A DNA stretch of 64,000 nucleotides, taken from positions 730,913-794,912 of the forward strand of contig VWYX01000346.1 of assembly GCA_013396525.1 (NCBI GenBank). The letters are read 5' to 3'. A model generated the notes under the pieces. That model was not told the DNA's origin, searched no databases, and was given only the letters and a program-made list of their open reading frames with translations. Every line of letters begins with the position of its first letter. Positions within the stretch are counted from its first letter, which is position 1. Position numbers and translations under genes: made by a program. The stretch is from Chaetorhynchus papuensis (Eukaryota > Chordata > Aves > Passeriformes > Rhipiduridae). Of this stretch, positions 1-10,100 are shown one piece after another.

Positions 1-2683
1 ATTGGGAGACAGTAATGGTCAAGAAAATTCTTTAAGGATTAGCCACTTACTGTCTACTTGCTTTAAACACATGTTGCAACACATGTATTTGTCATGTATT
101 TCTCATTAAATTTCCCCTGACTTTTTTCCTCATTTTCCTTCTGTCCAGCTCACAACTAATTTAAGTTTCCCTCTTAAACCCTTTTTCTGTTTTAGCCACT
201 TCTCTGTAATAGAAGAAATGATGCTGAGGGGTTGTCAGTTGGGATGGGCTTAGCATCCCTTTGACACTAAAAGTTGATTGTCAAGCTGCTGGCTGCAAAT
301 TCATTACCTGGGAGAACTAGTAAAATCATGGGCTTTTTAGTTTTTCAGTGGCTTCCCAAAAAAATGTTTAACTTGCCTCAGGGCTTAAAAAGAACACTTT
401 AAATACTCTTGTTATAATTACCCTTTAATTAAGGTTTCACATACAAAATTTCAACCACTTGAGTCTAAGTTATGGAGTTTATGATGCAGGAGACCAGAGT
501 ATTTAACAAGCAGACATTTCTGCAAGTATCAACTTCAAACATAGAAAAGGAAAAATTCAATAAGAAATACTCGTATCTGAGAAGTAGAGACTTCTATGGA
601 TCAGTGTTTTTTTCAGACTGTAGTATTTCAGGTTTGACAGTAGGAGGCATCTTCCCACCAGCTATTTCTGGAGGAATGGCTGCAGAACCTGCCTAGTATT
701 TAGTGAAACGTCAATAAAGGTAGCTGATGTGAAGCGTTTAATATTAATGCAGTGGTTTAAATGTATATTTCAAGAAAATTAACATCACAGTGGGATATTG
801 TAGTGTGCCTGACTGTGCTGAATGTGGTTTTTCAAAATAGTAATGTAAGAGACATTTACAGAAGTTCAGTTTTGACTTGCATCTAGGAAAATGAAGTTAT
901 CCTTTACTGGCAAATTCTGCACAATATTTTGTTCTTTTATCATGGAACTGTCAGTATTTCATCTTACACTAGTCTTGTAGCTTTTGACTGATCTGGTGGT
1001 TTTGGTCAAACAGTGTATTTTAAATGGCTGTTAATATTTGTTGGCTTATAGAGTACAAATTTAAATGATGTTTTGCATGTTTGCTTCTGACCACATGCTT
1101 AGGTGAATTTCACCAGGAATAAACAGTGCTGAGAGTCTGTATATTAGCGGAGTATGTCCATCAGTGTTTGGAATTGCATTAAAAATCTCACATTCAATGC
1201 TTTGTCACAGAAGGGCAAAGTGGAATGAATTTAGTCTCTTTCTCCAGTTCATTTGGTGGAAATATTTGGCCTTCCACACTAGTCTCCCTTTTTTCATTTG
1301 ATTAATTGCAGTTTACTGGCAGTACTGAGAACAAGTGAAAAAGCTCACATTAAATTATACAGACACAGGTTGTGTGTTAATGTTCTTAAGTGCTACAGTG
1401 CAGTGTTGCAGGGTGGAGGGGAGAGGTTTTGGGATGCTGTTGCAGTGTAACATGTGGCACTCTCAAATCTAATGTCAGTTCCACACTACTGGTTAGTGCA
1501 TTTACTGAACAGGTGAATTGCTAGAAATTGGTCTTCTGTAGGTTTAGTCTAGTGTCCTATGCCTTATATAAACTCAGTATTTTAATTAAGCTGCTCTGTA
1601 TAGATGAGTGTGTTTTAACCAGTTTGCTTTAGTAGGAGAGTTTCAAAATTGTATGTCACATGCGCAGAGGCTTAATAAGGAGCAAAGAAATAGGTGCACA
1701 ACACATCAGGTGAAAAGGCAGGAGTTCTCTTATGTTGCTCAAGCCATTTTTGAGACACCTTGTATTTGCACCAGCAGCTGGAGATGCAGATACTTGTGCT
1801 GGGAAATTTAGATTCAAATGGCAGTGAACTGCTGATTGAGGCAATTGTGAATGGTGTTCAGATCTTTTGAAAATTAGCATGTGCCTCTGTTAAAATAGGT
1901 GTAAGATGGTTAGAGAATGACTTACATCTTTCAGTGTATCTATTCAGCTTTAAGGAGAAGGGACTATTCTTTATATAAATGGATGTTTTAGGATATTAAT
2001 TTCATTTTTCATTTAATTTATGGCTAGTCAAGTTACTTTTGTTACTGAGTGTTTTCCAGTTACCTCAGGAAGGGTAAACCAGCTAAATTTTAATTGCTTT
2101 TATTGCCTTAATTTTTTACCCCTCAACAACTTATCAAAATTAACTTTGAACTTCAAGAGGAAAAGATTGTAAGAGGAAATCCTTTTTAAAATGTTATCAG
2201 AGATAAACTCCATTGAAGCTATCATTAATGTTGATTTTTTTTCTCTAAGCTATTGGAACACAGTACATGCTGCAGCATGATCTGCTTCCTAACTGCCAAG
2301 ATTGATAAGAGAAGGGTTTTTTTGTGGCCATGATAAATGCATGTTTAAAACCAGTGCTCTCAGACATAGCATGAAACTTGCAGCATTCAGTTTACATTGG
2401 CTTTGTCAGCCAAATTCAGATATGTGGGATTTTGATTTACATCTAATACATCAAATGATTAAAAATTAAATAGTTTCATATTAACCTTAGGTCACTTTAC
2501 TTTTCTACTCAAATTTATTCAAAAGCTAACCTCGGGGTAACCAAACAATAAGCAAATATGTGGCAACAAAGCAGAATAATAAAAACGCTCCTAGCTATTT
2601 GCCAGTTTGGTTTTCTTTGGGATTTTTTTCCCCCTAGTCTGCTTTTGCAATTTCCATTTACTGAGGTTCTACTGTTTCCTTAG
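1..2683. other. AT-rich upstream intergenic stretch, possibly the 3' flank of NAP1L1
   Basis: I see no open frame with protein-like character here; the longest ATG frame is 74 codons and resembles nothing I know. The sequence is AT-rich with many T runs, as in 3' UTR or intergenic DNA. Poly(A)-signal hexamers AATAAA occur at 713-718 and 1119-1124. In human, NAP1L1 sits immediately upstream of PHLDA1 in the same orientation, so a 3' UTR of that gene could reach into this stretch. That is inference from synteny; no NAP1L1 coding residues are visible. Confidence 0.35.
1119..1124 (+). promoter_or_regulatory. candidate poly(A) signal AATAAA
   Basis: A canonical AATAAA hexamer on the + strand is followed within 20-50 nt by U/GU-rich sequence (GTCTGTATATT, then CAGTGTTTGG), the usual order for a cleavage and polyadenylation site. 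If an upstream gene such as NAP1L1 runs into this window on the + strand, this is a plausible end. A second hexamer at 713-718 is an alternative. Isolated hexamers are common by chance in AT-rich DNA. Confidence 0.2.
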
Positions 2684-2735
2684 GGAAGTGGTACAGATCC
2701 ACTTTCTTTAGACGTTACTCAAACTGCTGCAGAAG
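2684..2735 (+). other. exon-like segment with strong splice sites upstream of PHLDA1
   Basis: A pyrimidine-rich tract ending TGTTTCCTTAG (AG at 2682-2683) precedes a 52-bp segment that ends AGAAG and is followed by the donor GTAAAG at 2736. One frame is open throughout and reads GSGTDPLSLDVTQTAAE. It does not match NAP1L1 or PHLDA1 as I know them. It could be an alternative exon of an upstream + strand transcript, a promoter-upstream non-coding RNA exon, or chance. Confidence 0.15.
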
Positions 2736-2982
2736 GTAAAGATTTATTTCATATATACGGTTGAAGCTGCTTCTCCCCAGCCCAGCGTAGGGATCAAGCT
2801 CTTGTACGAGGTTCTTTCAGGCTCTTTCCTTTGTTTAATGAAACGACGATCGCTTAAATATCAGGGTGCCGCTGAAAACTGGCACCGGCTTTATTGCTCT
2901 TGATTCAAAAACACGCAGAAGTGGGCTCTTTGCTGCTCTTGCCCAAGGAGGCAGGCTGAGGAAATGTGTTTCAACTAAATAG
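2736..2982. other. spacer leading into the PHLDA1 CpG island
   Basis: Composition shifts here from AT-rich to GC-rich. No gene is visible. The frame of the PHLDA1 CDS is closed upstream by a TAG at 2980-2982, which sets the maximum possible 5' extension of the reading frame. Confidence 0.5.
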
Positions 2983-3092
2983 TGCGGGAACACCCCGCGG
3001 AAAGCAAACGAGCGGTGTATTAGCCTAGCGGTGGTTAAGTACGGCGGGGAACCCCTTCCTTGCACAGCCCCACCGTGCTGTGCCGTAGCCTT

Positions 3093-3119
3093 GGGCGAGG
3101 GGCGGGGAGCCGGGCCGGG
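3093..3119 (+). promoter_or_regulatory. potential G-quadruplex motif in the PHLDA1 promoter region
   Basis: Five consecutive G runs of length 3, 4, 4, 3 and 3 are separated by loops of 3, 1, 4 and 2 nt, which meets the usual G3+N1-7 quadruplex pattern on the + (non-template) strand. It lies about 400 bp upstream of the start codon. The pattern is seen directly; any folding or regulatory role is inference, and such motifs are frequent in GC-rich islands. Confidence 0.4.
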
Positions 3120-3281
3120 CCCGCTGCCGCCGGGGAGCGCAGCCCCCGCCCCGCCTGCCGGGCGGCCCCGCCGCGCCTCCCGGCTCCGCTCCCGCACCGC
3201 GCTGGGCTTCCCCGCGGCCGGCGGGCGGGCGGGAGGAGCCGCCGTTTCCGCTGGGTGTCACTCTGGGGTGGGAGAGGCGCG

Positions 3282-3289
3282 TTCAAAAG
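3282..3289 (+). promoter_or_regulatory. TATA-like element, candidate core promoter of PHLDA1
   Basis: TTCAAAAG is the only A-rich octamer inside this part of the GC-rich island. It sits about 230 bp before the PHLDA1 start codon, which would put the transcription start near 3310-3320 and give a leader of about 200 nt. I see no ATG between that point and 3514. It is a degenerate TATA box at best. Confidence 0.25.
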
Positions 3290-3513
3290 CGGAGGGGAGG
3301 GAAAAGCCCGCCGACAACCCCGGCCGCCCGCTCCGGCAGCGCCCGCCGCTCGCCACGCCGCGGCACGGGCGGCAGCCGCTCCGCTTCCTGCGGGCTGGGG
3401 CGCTCCCGGCCCTCCGCCTCGGAGCCGGCGCCCGGCGGAGAGTGCTCGGCTGGTGCCGGCTGCCCCCCGAGCCCAGCCCCTGCGGGCGGAGGCCGTCTAA
3501 CCCTGCCAGAAGG

Positions 3514-3975
3514 ATGCTGGAGAGCGGCTGTAAGGCGGTGAAGGAGGGCATGCTGGAGAAGAGGAGCGACGGGCTGCTGCAGCTCTGGAAGAAGAAGCGC
3601 TGTATCCTCACCGAGGAGGGGCTGCTCCTCATTCCCCCCAAGCACCCCCCGCCGCCGCAGCAACAGCAGCAGCAGCCGGCGCCGCCGGCCGAGCCGGCGG
3701 CCAAGATCAAGGAGCTTCACTTCTCCAACATGAAGACGGTGGACTGCGTGGAGCGGAAGGGCAAGTACGTGTACTTCACGGTGGTGATGGCCGAGGGGAA
3801 GGAGATCGACTTTCGGTGCGCGCAGGAGCAGGGCTGGAACGCGGCGATCACGCTGCAGATGGTGCAGTACAAGAACCGCCAGGCCATCCTGGCCGTGCGC
3901 TCCACCCGGCAGAAGCAGCAGCACCTGGCGGCGCCCCACGGCCCGCGCCTCCGCGGCGCCTCCAACTCCGCCTAG
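3514..3975 (+). CDS. PHLDA1: pleckstrin homology-like domain family A member 1 (PHLDA1/TDAG51)
   Basis: This 153-residue protein is PHLDA1, a small PH-domain protein that binds phosphoinositides and acts in apoptosis, stress and growth-factor feedback (family knowledge). The PH fold starts near residue 11 with EKRSDGLLQLWKKKRC (15-30), whose basic cluster K26-R29 fits lipid-headgroup contact. It is interrupted by a Pro/Gln loop with six glutamines at 49-54, resumes with KELHFSNMKTVDCVERKGKY (66-85), and ends in a helix around QGWNAAITLQMVQYKNRQ (106-123) with the conserved Trp108. The C-terminus GASNSA resembles the human STSNSA end, and residues 46-65 carry a short version of the human polyQ insert; PHLDA2 and PHLDA3 lack both. 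The start is the first ATG in frame (A at -3), matching the human internal MLESSGCK site. The long Pro-Gln/Pro-His tail of human PHLDA1 is absent. The frame stays open upstream to 2983 but has no ATG there. Confidence 0.95.
   Translation: MLESGCKAVKEGMLEKRSDGLLQLWKKKRCILTEEGLLLIPPKHPPPPQQQQQQPAPPAEPAAKIKELHFSNMKTVDCVERKGKYVYFTVVMAEGKEIDFRCAQEQGWNAAITLQMVQYKNRQAILAVRSTRQKQQHLAAPHGPRLRGASNSA
3658..3678 (+). repeat. CAG/CAA polyglutamine tract within PHLDA1
   Basis: A run of CAG codons with one CAA encodes six glutamines at residues 49-54, flanked by proline-rich codons (CCCCCGCCGCCG before, CCGGCGCCGCCG after). It lies in the loop between PH-domain strands, where the human protein has a longer glutamine run. 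The interrupting CAA would reduce repeat instability. Length variation between individuals is likely here. Confidence 0.8.
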
Positions 3976-3980
3976 CGCAG

Positions 3981-4092
3981 GTACGGACCCGGCACCGCGC
4001 CCGCCGCACCGCGCCGCACCTGCGGGGCTGCCGGCCCCGGCCGCCGCCTTTCGCCTGACGGACTGCCCTCTGTGCTCTCTGTCTCACTGCAG
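3981..4092 (+). other. PHLDA1: PHLDA1 intron in the 3' UTR
   Basis: The donor CAG|GTACGG begins at 3981, five nucleotides after the TAG stop, and the acceptor CTCTGTCTCACTGCAG ends at 4092, giving a 112-bp intron with a good pyrimidine tract. Human PHLDA1 also has an intron directly after its stop codon. Because the exon junction is less than 50 nt downstream of the stop, it should not trigger nonsense-mediated decay. Splice sites are seen in the sequence; use in vivo is inferred. Confidence 0.75.
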
Positions 4093-4231
4093 GTCACGCT
4101 CACCGAGCGCTTCGGGGAAGAGGGACAGAGCTCGTTCGTGGCGGACCTGCTTCAGGGGCTCACAAACTGGGCAAACGCCGGAGGTGCAGGTAGACCAGAG
4201 AGAAGCGGCTCAATCGCCTGAACCTCAGCCA

Positions 4232-4249
4232 GCTGCTGCTGCTGCTGCT
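4232..4249 (+). repeat. (GCT)6 trinucleotide repeat in the PHLDA1 3' UTR
   Basis: Six uninterrupted GCT units lie in the proximal 3' UTR. The repeat is short and probably benign; it is a potential length-polymorphic marker. Confidence 0.85.
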
Positions 4250-5049
4250 TTGCCGCCCTCGGTGCCGAGAAGCATTTCAAATCCATTATTTATGAACCTT
4301 GGAAAGGATCCTTTGGTGCGATGGGACTTCTAGGAGATATGATGTACTGTAACTTTATTTTAATGTATTTTATTTTATTTATTAGGGTTGTTTTCTTTTG
4401 GTTTTATTTTCCTTTTTTTTTTTTTAAGGTTTGTTTGCAAGACATTTCTGAATGTAGGCCGTATAAAAAAAGTAAAGGAAAAAACAATATGCATGTTAGC
4501 TCCCTAAAAGAACTAAAAAGTTCTGGGTACTTTGACTGTGTGCAATTTGACAAAAAAGTTATTTGTTTTTTTACCCAAAATACACTATGTTCCACCAGCA
4601 TGGAAAATGTGATGTGTGTTTCCAAATTTGGCTGAAACCCGTACTGCATACAAAACCTATTTTCTCTAATGAGAACAACAATTAGAGTCTGGGGTTTTAA
4701 TGATTTTTTTTTTTTTTTTAATATTAAGCATGGTGGAAGTTGATAAAAAAGTTATTCATGCTTGGCTATTCCAAAAAGCAATGTGGCTTGTCATTCTGAG
4801 AGTAAAACCAATCTGTTTAGTGTATGAGCAGAAGGAATCTGACCAACTTCGTTTGTGATACAGGAATCTGAGTTGGATTCCAGCTATCTGTGTGATGTGC
4901 TTGCTCCTAGGCTGGTGGGCCACAGCTGGGAAGTGTTCGTGAACGTTCCTTATTGTCCAAGTTCAGAGCTCCCTCTGCAAGCTCAGTTTTTAACTGATCT
5001 GGACTCTCAACCTGTGTTGCATTTTCATGGCAGTTTTTAAATGCCTTGC

Positions 5050-5055
5050 ATTAAA
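5050..5055 (+). terminator. candidate PHLDA1 poly(A) signal ATTAAA
   Basis: ATTAAA is the commonest variant hexamer. A U/GU-rich element follows about 30 nt downstream, as expected for a cleavage site near 5065-5080. It would end the mRNA about 1.1 kb after the stop codon. No transcript data are available here. Confidence 0.35.
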
Positions 5056-5079
5056 GCAGTCTATAGTTTAAAATCCATT

Positions 5080-7017
5080 TTATGTATGTCTTAGTGTGCA
5101 AATGGATTATTTTGGTCACAGTTTTTATAAGCTGAAAGTTGCTCTCTAGCTGAGATGAACTAGATTAATTTTGGTGTTTAGCACTGTCAGATGTTGAGAA
5201 AGGCATGCCATCTTGCCTCTAAAAACGTTGATGAAGCCATGAAGTTGGAAAACAAAGGGCTAATTGCACAGCTGGTATGTGTTTCTCTGCCTCTTAAAAG
5301 TCAGTGGGAGTTTGGCTGCCGATGCTGGCGGGAGCAGGTCGGAGCTCTTTGCCCGGTGCAGAGGAGGGAGTCGGGCATGGGCTGGTGAGCTTTCTAGGAC
5401 AGGGCCCTTCTGACGATGGATGGCTTCACGTTGGGCGCTGCTGCTGCCCAGGTTCTCTGGTTTAAATGACCTGGGGAGGCTGCAAGTGGGACAGAGCAAT
5501 GTGGCCCAGTAGCTCTGGTCCAAGGTAAAATGTCAAAGCCATAGAGATATTTAACTAGTGTGACGAGGAAAATGGCTTTTGGTCCCTTTACGATTTACAT
5601 TAATATAAACAAAATCTTTTAAAGCTACGCATCCAAGGCTTTTCTTTTTGTGTAAATGAGGTGTAATTTTACAGCAAGAGCCTCACGTTCTCGGTGCAAG
5701 CTTATTTCTGTAAGTGTTTAAAGCAAAAGGCTGAAGTGATAATCAAAGGAAGATTTTAGAATTCGCTACCGTGTACGTCGGCACCTTCCTCTGCGCTCTA
5801 AGATTAAGCTCAGTCCTGTAAGGAGTAAGTTGAGGTCTGTGTTAGCCCTCCTCTTTTGTTCCTTCTCCCAAGTGTCAGGGTCACATACCTAGACAAGCAG
5901 AACATGCCATGGTGCAGAATCAAAGCCCTGACGATCCTCTGTAGTTACTCCTGAGTGCTTCTCTCCAACCTGGCCCTTGACAAGGCTGTGTGATGAGCTC
6001 GGGGTGGTAGGTTACAGCTGTCCTAACAAAGTCATCATTTTGCAATTAATTGAAATCGAAGGTGCCCCGCATCTTCCAGGATTAGGTTCGCTGGCTTGGC
6101 AATCATAATACTCAATTTCCACGTCTCTGTACATCTGCCATTATCATTCTGCTAACGCTTGGGTGTTAGAGCTGCAAGGGGATTCTCTAATGAGCTAGTC
6201 GAAGACTCACAAAATAGACTGTAATTTGTAATTTGGATCCTCTCTTTAGAGTGATTAATTACAGTTTACTGAGTAACTAATCCACCTTTTCAGGTATACA
6301 GATGTATTGCTGATCTCACCTACTAAAATACATTTTAGCCTACTGAAGGATAAATGAAACTGATGAGAATTAATTCCTATTTGATCAGAGACACATGTAT
6401 TTCTCTGAGAGAGGCAGTTATTCTTGTCCTCAGTGGATGCAAGCCTCTGAATGCCACAAAAGTCTATGGATGTAGTCTAAAGCTGAAATTTTACTGTTCT
6501 TCTGGAAGTACTTATGCTTTGAAAGCTAAAGGTGACAATTTTAGTGAGAAAATTGACATGAAGGTATGAGGAAACAACTTTTGTTTTGAATTTGCTGCTC
6601 CTTTTCACTGTTCAAGGTCAATACCCCACTTCTATCTTATATTTCTTGTTTTAAGTTGTTCTGAAGGATGATCTGAAAACCTTTTGGACTGATGTAGTTC
6701 AACAAACTTTTGCTGGTTGTCATTGCCTGCTGTGTTAACTGTTTGAAACCCTTGGTGTCAGCCAGCCTCCTAGTGTGAGAGGTGGTCACATCACAAAATC
6801 TACCTTGATACCTCCAGCCTGAGTTGGTGGGATGGGTGTAAGAATCAAAATTTCCGTTGTGTCTCCGAACTGTCTCCTGGAAACTGAGTGGGAACAAATT
6901 GGCTGGGGTCCCCTGGGGACAATCGGACTGTGTGGCTCATGCCCTGTCAGTATAAATAAGGCTAAATTGTCTGATGGGGACAGTCTGACAACTTTCTCAC
7001 GCTCTGAATTCCACAGC
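5080..7017. other. non-coding stretch downstream of PHLDA1
   Basis: No convincing gene is visible. It may be further 3' UTR or intergenic DNA. The block 6010-6300 is rich in TAAT/ATTA cores (CAATTAATTG, TCTAATGAG, GATTAATTAC, ACTAATCC) and looks like a candidate regulatory element. Bases about 6830-7015 include a TATA-like TATAAATAAGG at 6951, but I found no gene behind it. Confidence 0.4.
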
Positions 7018-7020
7018 ATG

Positions 7021-7104
7021 TGGGGTTTTTTTTGGTTTTTGGCCTATTTTTGGTTTTTGGTGTTTTTTGGCATTTTTTGTTTGGGGGCTTGGTTTTTTTT
7101 TTTT
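7021..7104 (+). repeat. T/G-rich low-complexity tract, GGTTTTT-like
   Basis: About 84 bases are almost entirely T and G, with repeated GGTTTTT and TTTTTTGG units, ending in a run of 12 T. It is low-complexity or a degenerate simple repeat. Open frames across it are artefacts. Confidence 0.8.
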
Positions 7105-10100
7105 GCCTGATTGTAATTTTAGACCAAGAAATTGTTTGATGTTATAAAAAGTACTTCTGGGGTTTTTTTTCATCTTGCCCCTCTATTACTGCATAGTCTT
7201 CATTTGAACTTGTGGATTTAATACTGTCTGTTACTGCCTTGTAAGCAATGGCTAGGAAAATAGGTTCAGGCACGTCATGCTCCATCTTATTGGAGCTTTG
7301 CAAGTAAGTAAGTCAAGTTGTCCTTCCTCTCCCAAAATAAAAAAAAAAAAAGGGAAGAAAAAGAAATCTGACAGCATATGGCTGAAGTAAATTAATTAGG
7401 GAATAAACAAAAATGCCAGTAAAACACAGGCAAATGCTTGGTATAGATAGTAAAAGTGGGGACAGTTCGTTCATAAAGAGGTCAATATTACTTGTTGTAA
7501 TGAAAAAAAAAAAGCAATCAAGGAGCAGATTCAGCAAGAAAATCCAAGCTGTGGTGACCAAGACAATTTAGGAATTGTGGGGAAAAGGAAAGAAAGGAAG
7601 ATCAAGTGGATGTTGTTTCTGTGACATCCTAAAGTAATTCTTCTTTTTTAAGGTTCATGATATGCAAATGCCAGCATCTGAATTATAGCTGCAGTGATGT
7701 ACCAAATGTTTTCTAGCATATCCTCTTGTGAGCAGAAATACCAGTGTCATCAAAAAAAAATTTGTGTGTAAATATGACTCATAAATGATTTCTGAGAGAT
7801 GTGATTTATTTTTCATATTTTTCAAGATACATTCCATTTCAAATAAAGAGGTATCTATTGAAAGAGCTCTCAATATGTTGGAGGAATGGTTGTTTGGTGG
7901 GCTATTTGTGATGATTAAAGCCTGGTCTAAGCTTTTCCAATGTCTTAAGCTCAATCTAAGTGCCTAAGAGAAACACTTTGAACCTGTGTAGATACTCTCT
8001 GAAGAAAAGACCCACTCAGATGCTCCAATTAATCTTTATATATATAGCACCATTATGAGACTCAAGAGTCCTCAGTTTTGCTTCTTGCAGTGTGTGATGT
8101 GTGAGCACCCACACCAAGTGTAGCTGATTTCTGTAATACTCAGTGTCACCGTTCATGTACAGCAGGCCTTTGGGACACAGAATTCAGGCTCATCACCTTT
8201 ACCTGTAAATGCCTTGCTCTGTGTGACATTAGGAATCTAAACTGAAGCATTAAATGTGCCTTGTTTCTCTTTTTCTTATATCTTAAACACTATGATTGAA
8301 TTTCAGGTAACCTGAAATCAATCCAGAAAAAACGTTTCCATCGTTCAGCATTAACTCCAACCTGTTCTTTTCTAGCTTCATGGGAAAAGAAATGAGGTAT
8401 GACAAGAAAAATGTGCTGCTTTGGGGTCTCCATAGAGAGCTGCAGCTGCTCAGATGTCTTGAACTCCCCTGACATGTATTTGTATTGCAGCAGGTCCTCA
8501 TTTTCAAGCATCTCCTGAAGGCATATTGCTTTCAGTGACACAGTGTGCATTGACCTGGACTTGTTGGTGCTGTTCGCTTTCACTGGGGAGATGTCAGTAA
8601 CCTCTTCCATAAGAAGGCTTTTGCTGTAACAAGTACAAGTTCTCTTTTCACTAGTAAACACCCAAAATGTAGGCATTTGAACATAATACTGGTATGCAAA
8701 TGATGGCTTAAAGATCTGACCTCCCACAAGCGCTGGTGCTCAGCAGCTTTGAAAAGTCAATTAAGCTTCTCTAAATTTATCGTCTATTCAAGGATCCACT
8801 GTTGGTTACAGCTGTTAGAGGTATCTCTTATGAGCTTTTAATAACAGTGGTGTCTCTGTAAGGACATAAATATAGTAGAACAAGAGTTTTATAATTTGTG
8901 TTTGTTTCTCTTTAGTTTTCTCTCATCTGCAGTACAATGTGGGGTACAGAGAGAAAATCTGGGTCTGATTCAAAGTTCATTGAAATCAACCAGAATTTTT
9001 CCAGACTGGGACAGATGTTGACCTTTGTCACAAACGATGGCTGCTTCTCTTTTGATGTAGGAAACCCAGGAATGAAACCCCAGAAGCAAGACCCTTTGCC
9101 CATGATCTGTGCCAGTATTGATGATGTGTGATAAGGGTAACACTGACATTCTGGCCTTTCATATTTTCCAATTAAATGAGGGGGAGAGGAAGGGGAAGAT
9201 GAAATAATGCCTATGCTTTTTGAGCAAAACAAAATACAAAAGAAGATCAGTCTTAATGTTTGTGTTCTCTTTCCCCCAAATGAAATGTAGACTGGAATGC
9301 AATTTCACTGAATTCACAGCACAGCTGAAACTGAACAATTTTCTTTGTAATTGAACCCAAACCAGAACTAAATGAAAGCCTTTACTCCTTTGACTGCTTG
9401 TTTCTAGCAGGAACATCTCAGTCCTTTTTAGAAAGTGCCAAATTACTTTCCACATCTATCCATATTTTTCTTTTATTAAATCAACCATCAACTTTCAACT
9501 TAAGTCTTTTATAAATTTGAAGTAAGCCTTTTTTTTTTTTGTAAAAAAAAAAAGTTATAAACAGTACTTACTATAGGTGTTTGTGATAAGGTTTTTTTTC
9601 TGTCTTTCCAGTGTGGGATTTTTGATGTGTAAGGTAAGGACCCTGGTACACACTTCTCAGAGCATTGCTTTGTGCCTTCTGTGCTGAAGATGAGCAGAGC
9701 AGAGGTGCCTTTGAGCCTGCTAAGAGCTGAACATCCTCAAGGTGTCCTGACACCCAAAGGACCTGGGAGCTGCTTGGGACCTCAGCATGGGGCACGATTA
9801 CTTGTAGAGTCTTGGCCTAATGGTACCCACTGAATTTACAAGGAAAGGGACATCAGCTCCTGGCTGAAGCACTGGGAAGTGAGGCTGTACTGCCAGCTGG
9901 CATCTGCATGAAGCTCATGCTGTGCCTCAGCAGCCTGGTTGGATTGCAGTACCTAAAGTTTTCCTTAGGAGACTTGTAGAAAAAGCCAGAGGGGAGGTTT
10001 CTGTGCTTAAGTGCTTGGGATGTTTTTTGGTTTTGCTTAGGCTTTTAGAAAAATATCAAAGCGGGGATACGTATCCCAGCACAGCCTCAACACGGGAACT

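Larger units (their letters stand above)
2990..4080. promoter_or_regulatory. CpG island covering the PHLDA1 promoter, exon 1 and intron 1
   Basis: From about 2990 the sequence becomes extremely GC-rich and dense in CpG (many CGCG, GCCG and CGGC runs), in sharp contrast to the AT-rich flanks, and it drops back after about 4080. This is the only such island in the window and it coincides with the only recognisable gene. Such islands mark constitutively unmethylated vertebrate promoters. Boundaries were judged by eye. Confidence 0.85.
4093..5075 (+). other. PHLDA1: PHLDA1 exon 2, 3' untranslated region (3' end tentative)
   Basis: Sequence after the intron is non-coding and quickly turns AT-rich. 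It holds AU-rich pentamer contexts TTATTTATG (4286-4294) and TTTTATTTATTA (about 4374-4384), expected for an unstable, inducible message. The nearest poly(A)-like signal is ATTAAA at 5050-5055, followed by GU-rich sequence (TGTATGTCTTAGTGTG) from about 5083. The next canonical AATAAA hexamers are beyond 7.3 kb, so a longer 3' UTR cannot be excluded. Confidence 0.5.

Noticed and set aside
3283..3939. 218-codon minus-strand open frame over PHLDA1
   Set aside because: It is antisense to the PHLDA1 CDS inside a GC-rich island where stop codons are scarce; its Arg/Leu/Gly-rich translation has no domain.
6830..7015. possible LTR or promoter with a TATAAATAAGG word
   Set aside because: I found no paired LTR, terminal TG...CA, target-site duplication or coding remnants.
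8290..8727. 145-codon minus-strand open run
   Set aside because: It starts with GTG, has no recognised homology, and is not flanked by convincing splice sites.
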